Shown here: piece by piece, positions 37,081 through 39,289 of the stretch | Numbering within the stretch: the first letter of the stretch is position 1 | Layout of the letters: every line of letters starts with the position of its first letter | IMG/VR virus record: IMGVR_UViG_3300043449_000942 | Location: 1-39,289 of that record | Reading direction: 5' to 3' (one strand) | Length of the DNA: 39,289 nucleotides | Source of the DNA: a virus | The notes under the pieces: model-generated | The model's input: the letters and a program-made list of their open reading frames with translations, nothing else | What the model was told of the DNA's origin: nothing | Databases searched by the model: none | Translations under genes and position numbers: made by a program

Positions 37081-37878
37081 ATGTTAGCCAACATCATCAC
37101 GGACAGCGCTGTCACTATCTTTGACGGCGGCAAGGTCCACACCCTCAGCTCTGACCAACCCAACTTCCCGAAAGTGGTCGAAGCACTAAGAACTAAGGAC
37201 GACGAGCTGGCCCTCAAGCTCATCGACCCAAGCCGCATCGTGATTGACGGCACGGCTGAGTACCCTGACTTCAGAGTCAAAGACGGGGTCGTCACCTATC
37301 AGGACCAAACACTGGAAGGCTACGCTGTCGAGAAGATTCTTGAGCTGGTTAGTTCAGAATTCCCGATCGATGCGCTGGTCAAGTTCCTCGTCCGTCTGCA
37401 GGACAACCCATCGTCTCGCGCCGTCACCGAACTGTATGAGTTCCTTGAAAAGGGCCAGCTCCCGCTGCTCCCCGACGGCAGGTTCATCGCTTACAAGCGC
37501 ATCCAAGGTGACTGGACTGACTGCCACACCGGCAAGATCAGCAACGCCGTCGGCACCATCGTGACCATGCCACGCAATCAGGTTGATGATGACTCGACCC
37601 GCACCTGCTCACATGGCCTGCACGTCTGCAGCATGGGTTACCTCGCTCACTTTAGTGGCGCTCGCGTCGTCGCTGTAGCTGTAGCACCGGAAGACGTCGT
37701 GTCCATACCCAAAGACTACGACGCACAGAAAATGCGCTGCTGCCGGTACGAAGTGCTTGCTCAGATACAGGAACCCACCGTGCACAACCCGTGGGGTACG
37801 CCGATCGTTGATGAGTATGAGTACGAAGACGAAGATGAGGAAGAGTACGAAGAAGACGAAGAGACTGATGCTGCATAA
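37081..37878 (+). CDS. rIIB-like protein
   Basis: A 265-residue protein. The central part FLVRLQDNPSSRAVTELYEF, LPLLPDGRFIAYKRIQGDW, RNQVDDDSTRTCSHGLHVCS and YLAHFSGARVVAVAVAP is the characteristic rIIB-like domain. In T4, rIIA and rIIB are adjacent and needed together under RexAB exclusion. Here they are separated by two small genes and a terminator, with the rIIB-like gene as a single-gene unit between two identical terminators. The C-terminus is extremely acidic (about residues 242-262). ATG 37081 follows CGGAG. Confidence 0.88.
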   Translation: MLANIITDSAVTIFDGGKVHTLSSDQPNFPKVVEALRTKDDELALKLIDPSRIVIDGTAEYPDFRVKDGVVTYQDQTLEGYAVEKILELVSSEFPIDALVKFLVRLQDNPSSRAVTELYEFLEKGQLPLLPDGRFIAYKRIQGDWTDCHTGKISNAVGTIVTMPRNQVDDDSTRTCSHGLHVCSMGYLAHFSGARVVAVAVAPEDVVSIPKDYDAQKMRCCRYEVLAQIQEPTVHNPWGTPIVDEYEYEDEDEEEYEEDEETDAA

Positions 37879-37898
37879 CCGCAGCTAGTCACCACTCG

Positions 37899-37923
37899 CA
37901 AAGCCCCGCACGTCGGGGCTTTT
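37899..37923 (+). terminator. intrinsic terminator, copy 2
   Basis: Same 25-base sequence as at 37022-37046: AAAGCCCCG, loop CACGT, CGGGGCTTTT, then GTTT. It closes the rIIB-like gene. Confidence 0.92.
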
Positions 37924-37949
37924 GTTTATCCACCAACCGGAGTACCCAC

Positions 37950-38420
37950 ATGGCATTTGAAAAAATCGTAACCCTTCGCAAACGTCCAGTAGTGCTGGCA
38001 TCACCGATTAAAGTAGGAGTCGCAGCCACGGTGCGCAACCCTAAGAAAAACCCGACCAGCAAAACGCAACTAGAACTGAAGCTGAACGTCGATGTACTCG
38101 AAGCCATGCGCCTAATGATAGGTGACAGGCTCGATGCGTATTTCGACAGCGCCACTAACCAGATTGCATTTGAACGGCACCCCGATGGAGCCATCGTGCT
38201 GCGCCCTTGGGTTTACCGCAAAGCAGACTACACAGGCGCAACCAAAGTTGCAGGCCGCATAAACATATCTGACATCCCCGGCTTGGCAATTAACGAACAG
38301 GGGCAAGCTATGTGTAGGTACTTGGTAAACCCTGACCACCCCAGTCGGCTTGTCATTGCGTTACCTGAATACTTCTTTGATTCAGAACAAGGCGTATTTG
38401 CTCAAGTTCTTGCCGCATAA
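37950..38420 (+). CDS. 156-residue protein, unknown
   Basis: ATG 37950 follows CCGGAG. The N-terminus is basic and Val-rich (FEKIVTLRKRPVVLASPIKV, KNPKKNPTSKTQLELKLN-like), then a helix and a beta pair (DRLDAYFDSATNQIAFERH) that recalls AbrB- or SpoVT-like and MraZ-like folds, a second beta region and LVIALPEYFFDSEQG at the end. It probably binds nucleic acid or protein. No family is assigned. A CAGCCCCA element begins one base after its stop. Confidence 0.7.
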   Translation: MAFEKIVTLRKRPVVLASPIKVGVAATVRNPKKNPTSKTQLELKLNVDVLEAMRLMIGDRLDAYFDSATNQIAFERHPDGAIVLRPWVYRKADYTGATKVAGRINISDIPGLAINEQGQAMCRYLVNPDHPSRLVIALPEYFFDSEQGVFAQVLAA

Positions 38421-38421
38421 G

Positions 38422-38429
38422 CAGCCCCA
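38422..38429 (+). promoter_or_regulatory. CAGCCCCA element ahead of DUF932 gene
   Basis: Plus-strand GCAGCCCCAAAAATCGC, directly after the TAA of the preceding gene and 49 bases before ATG 38479. The AAAA run following the octamer matches the minus-strand copies. Confidence 0.5.
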
Positions 38430-38478
38430 AAAATCGCAGCGTATCTTCGCCGCACCTATTACACAACTGGAGAATGCC

Positions 38479-39249
38479 ATGTACGCACAGAACCGATTCG
38501 ACCTGCCTGCCGTAGACAACACCCTGGTACCGAGCCCTAAGGTCTCAGCCCGATACAACTTCATCCCGACGCCCAAGATTCTGGATGTGCTGGAGCAGCA
38601 TGGATTCTCCGTGATCAAGGCGACACAGGGGAACAGCCGCTCACCCTATGCCCGCCATCGGGTTGAGCTGACTCATACCAACTTCACCCCATTCGAAGTC
38701 ACGCCGGGTGACACCGTCGCACTGCGGGCTACGCTCTACAACTCACACGACAGACGCGCTGGGTTCTGCCTGCACACGGGCGCATACCGCAGCTGCTGTG
38801 CAAACGGCATGGTGTTCGGCAGCACCGCCACCGCCAACACAATCCGCTTCCGCCATCAGGGATCGTTCGACGACGACTTCATCGAAGGCGTGTACCGCAT
38901 CATCGACGACAGCAAGAATGTCCTGACCTCGATGCGCAACATGTCAGAAGTCCACCTGACTGACGAGCAACAGCGAGAGTTCGCCACCAAGGCCGTAGCT
39001 CTACGCTGGAAGGACGATGTCCCCGTAGAACTGGATGACGTGCTGCAGGCACGCCGTATTCAGGACGTGGGCGACAGCCTGTGGCTCACCTACCAGCGCA
39101 CACAGGAAGCGTTGATTAAGGGCGGCATGGTTGGGCGGACCCGTAACAACAAAGTCCAGTCTGTCCGCGCACTGAAGTCCCTTACCCGCAACCTGAAGAT
39201 CAACACTCAGCTGTGGGATCTGGCTAATGAATATCTGGAGGCAGCATGA
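38479..39249 (+). CDS. DUF932-family protein
   Basis: A 256-residue protein. SARYNFIPTPKILDVLEQHG, RHRVELTHTNF, the central GFCLHTGAYRSCCANGMVFG and FRHQGSFDDDFIEGVYRIID are typical of the phage/plasmid DUF932 family, whose members occur beside replication and anti-restriction genes and whose activity is undefined. The CCANGMV cluster is the most conserved piece. The start is ATG 38479 with GGAG upstream; in-frame sequence continues further upstream but crosses the intergenic element. ATGA overlap joins it to the next gene. Confidence 0.88.
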   Translation: MYAQNRFDLPAVDNTLVPSPKVSARYNFIPTPKILDVLEQHGFSVIKATQGNSRSPYARHRVELTHTNFTPFEVTPGDTVALRATLYNSHDRRAGFCLHTGAYRSCCANGMVFGSTATANTIRFRHQGSFDDDFIEGVYRIIDDSKNVLTSMRNMSEVHLTDEQQREFATKAVALRWKDDVPVELDDVLQARRIQDVGDSLWLTYQRTQEALIKGGMVGRTRNNKVQSVRALKSLTRNLKINTQLWDLANEYLEAA

Positions 39250-39289
39250 AAATCGACGTTACAACAACCGGCATAGCAGAAGTTTTTGT
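39246..39289 (+). CDS. start of a further gene, cut by window end
   Basis: ATG 39246 overlaps the DUF932 stop (ATGA) and GGAGG lies 5-6 bases upstream. The 14 visible residues, MKIDVTTTGIAEVF, stay open to the edge. Too short to classify. Confidence 0.6.
   Translation, partial: MKIDVTTTGIAEVF

Overview
The window is a contiguous piece of a tailed double-stranded DNA phage genome. It is moderately GC-rich, densely packed, and has many ATGA or TAATG stop/start overlaps. Both ends cut genes: an internal-virion-type gene runs off the left end and a new gene begins in the last 44 bases. The morphogenesis genes combine a P22-type portal, an N4-gp56-type major capsid protein and podovirus-like tail and ejection proteins, so a short-tailed phage of a Gram-negative (probably gamma- or betaproteobacterial) host is the best reading. 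I saw no integrase, excisionase, repressor of the CI type, tRNA, lysis cassette or phage RNA polymerase.

Layout. Two divergent arms leave a structured intergenic region at about 27460-27808. The left (minus-strand) late arm reads, in transcription order: small tail proteins and tail fibre (27459-23925), small conserved genes, terminase small and large subunits (23497-21271), a conserved unknown gene, dUTPase, portal, scaffold, major capsid protein, capsid accessory protein, head-tail adaptors (14903-13578), a 941-residue tail hub/nozzle-like protein, a 1898-residue modular tail protein, small tail proteins, a GNAT-like protein, two Ala/Gln-rich probable ejection proteins, a PP-loop (PAPS-reductase-family) protein, and a large probable internal protein leaving the window. 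A small plus-strand gene for an exported protein (1741-2022) sits inside this arm like a moron.

The right (plus-strand) arm holds two tiny membrane proteins, an unknown 303-residue protein closed by a strong terminator, a family A DNA polymerase with proofreading domain, a 3'-5' exonuclease, a tandem ribbon-helix-helix protein, and a run of overlapping small genes that includes a ClpX-type zinc finger and an orphan LigA-Ia-like domain. It continues with rIIA-like and rIIB-like proteins, a NinX-like protein and a DUF932 protein. A sigma-70 region 4-like gene lies on the minus strand, back to back with the polymerase stop codon.

Non-coding signals stand out. An octamer CAGCCCCA recurs between genes on both arms, nearly always oriented with transcription and 20-140 bases ahead of a start codon. 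Iteron-like TGTAACC repeats fill an AT-rich gap (31973-32296) ahead of the ribbon-helix-helix gene. A roughly 440-base gene-free stretch (33092-33533) holds a chain of strong hairpins, and the divergent intergenic region folds into a nested structure. Two identical terminators bracket the rIIB-like gene. Together these suggest a phage with its own regulatory vocabulary, possibly read by the sigma-like or ribbon-helix-helix proteins; that link is inference.
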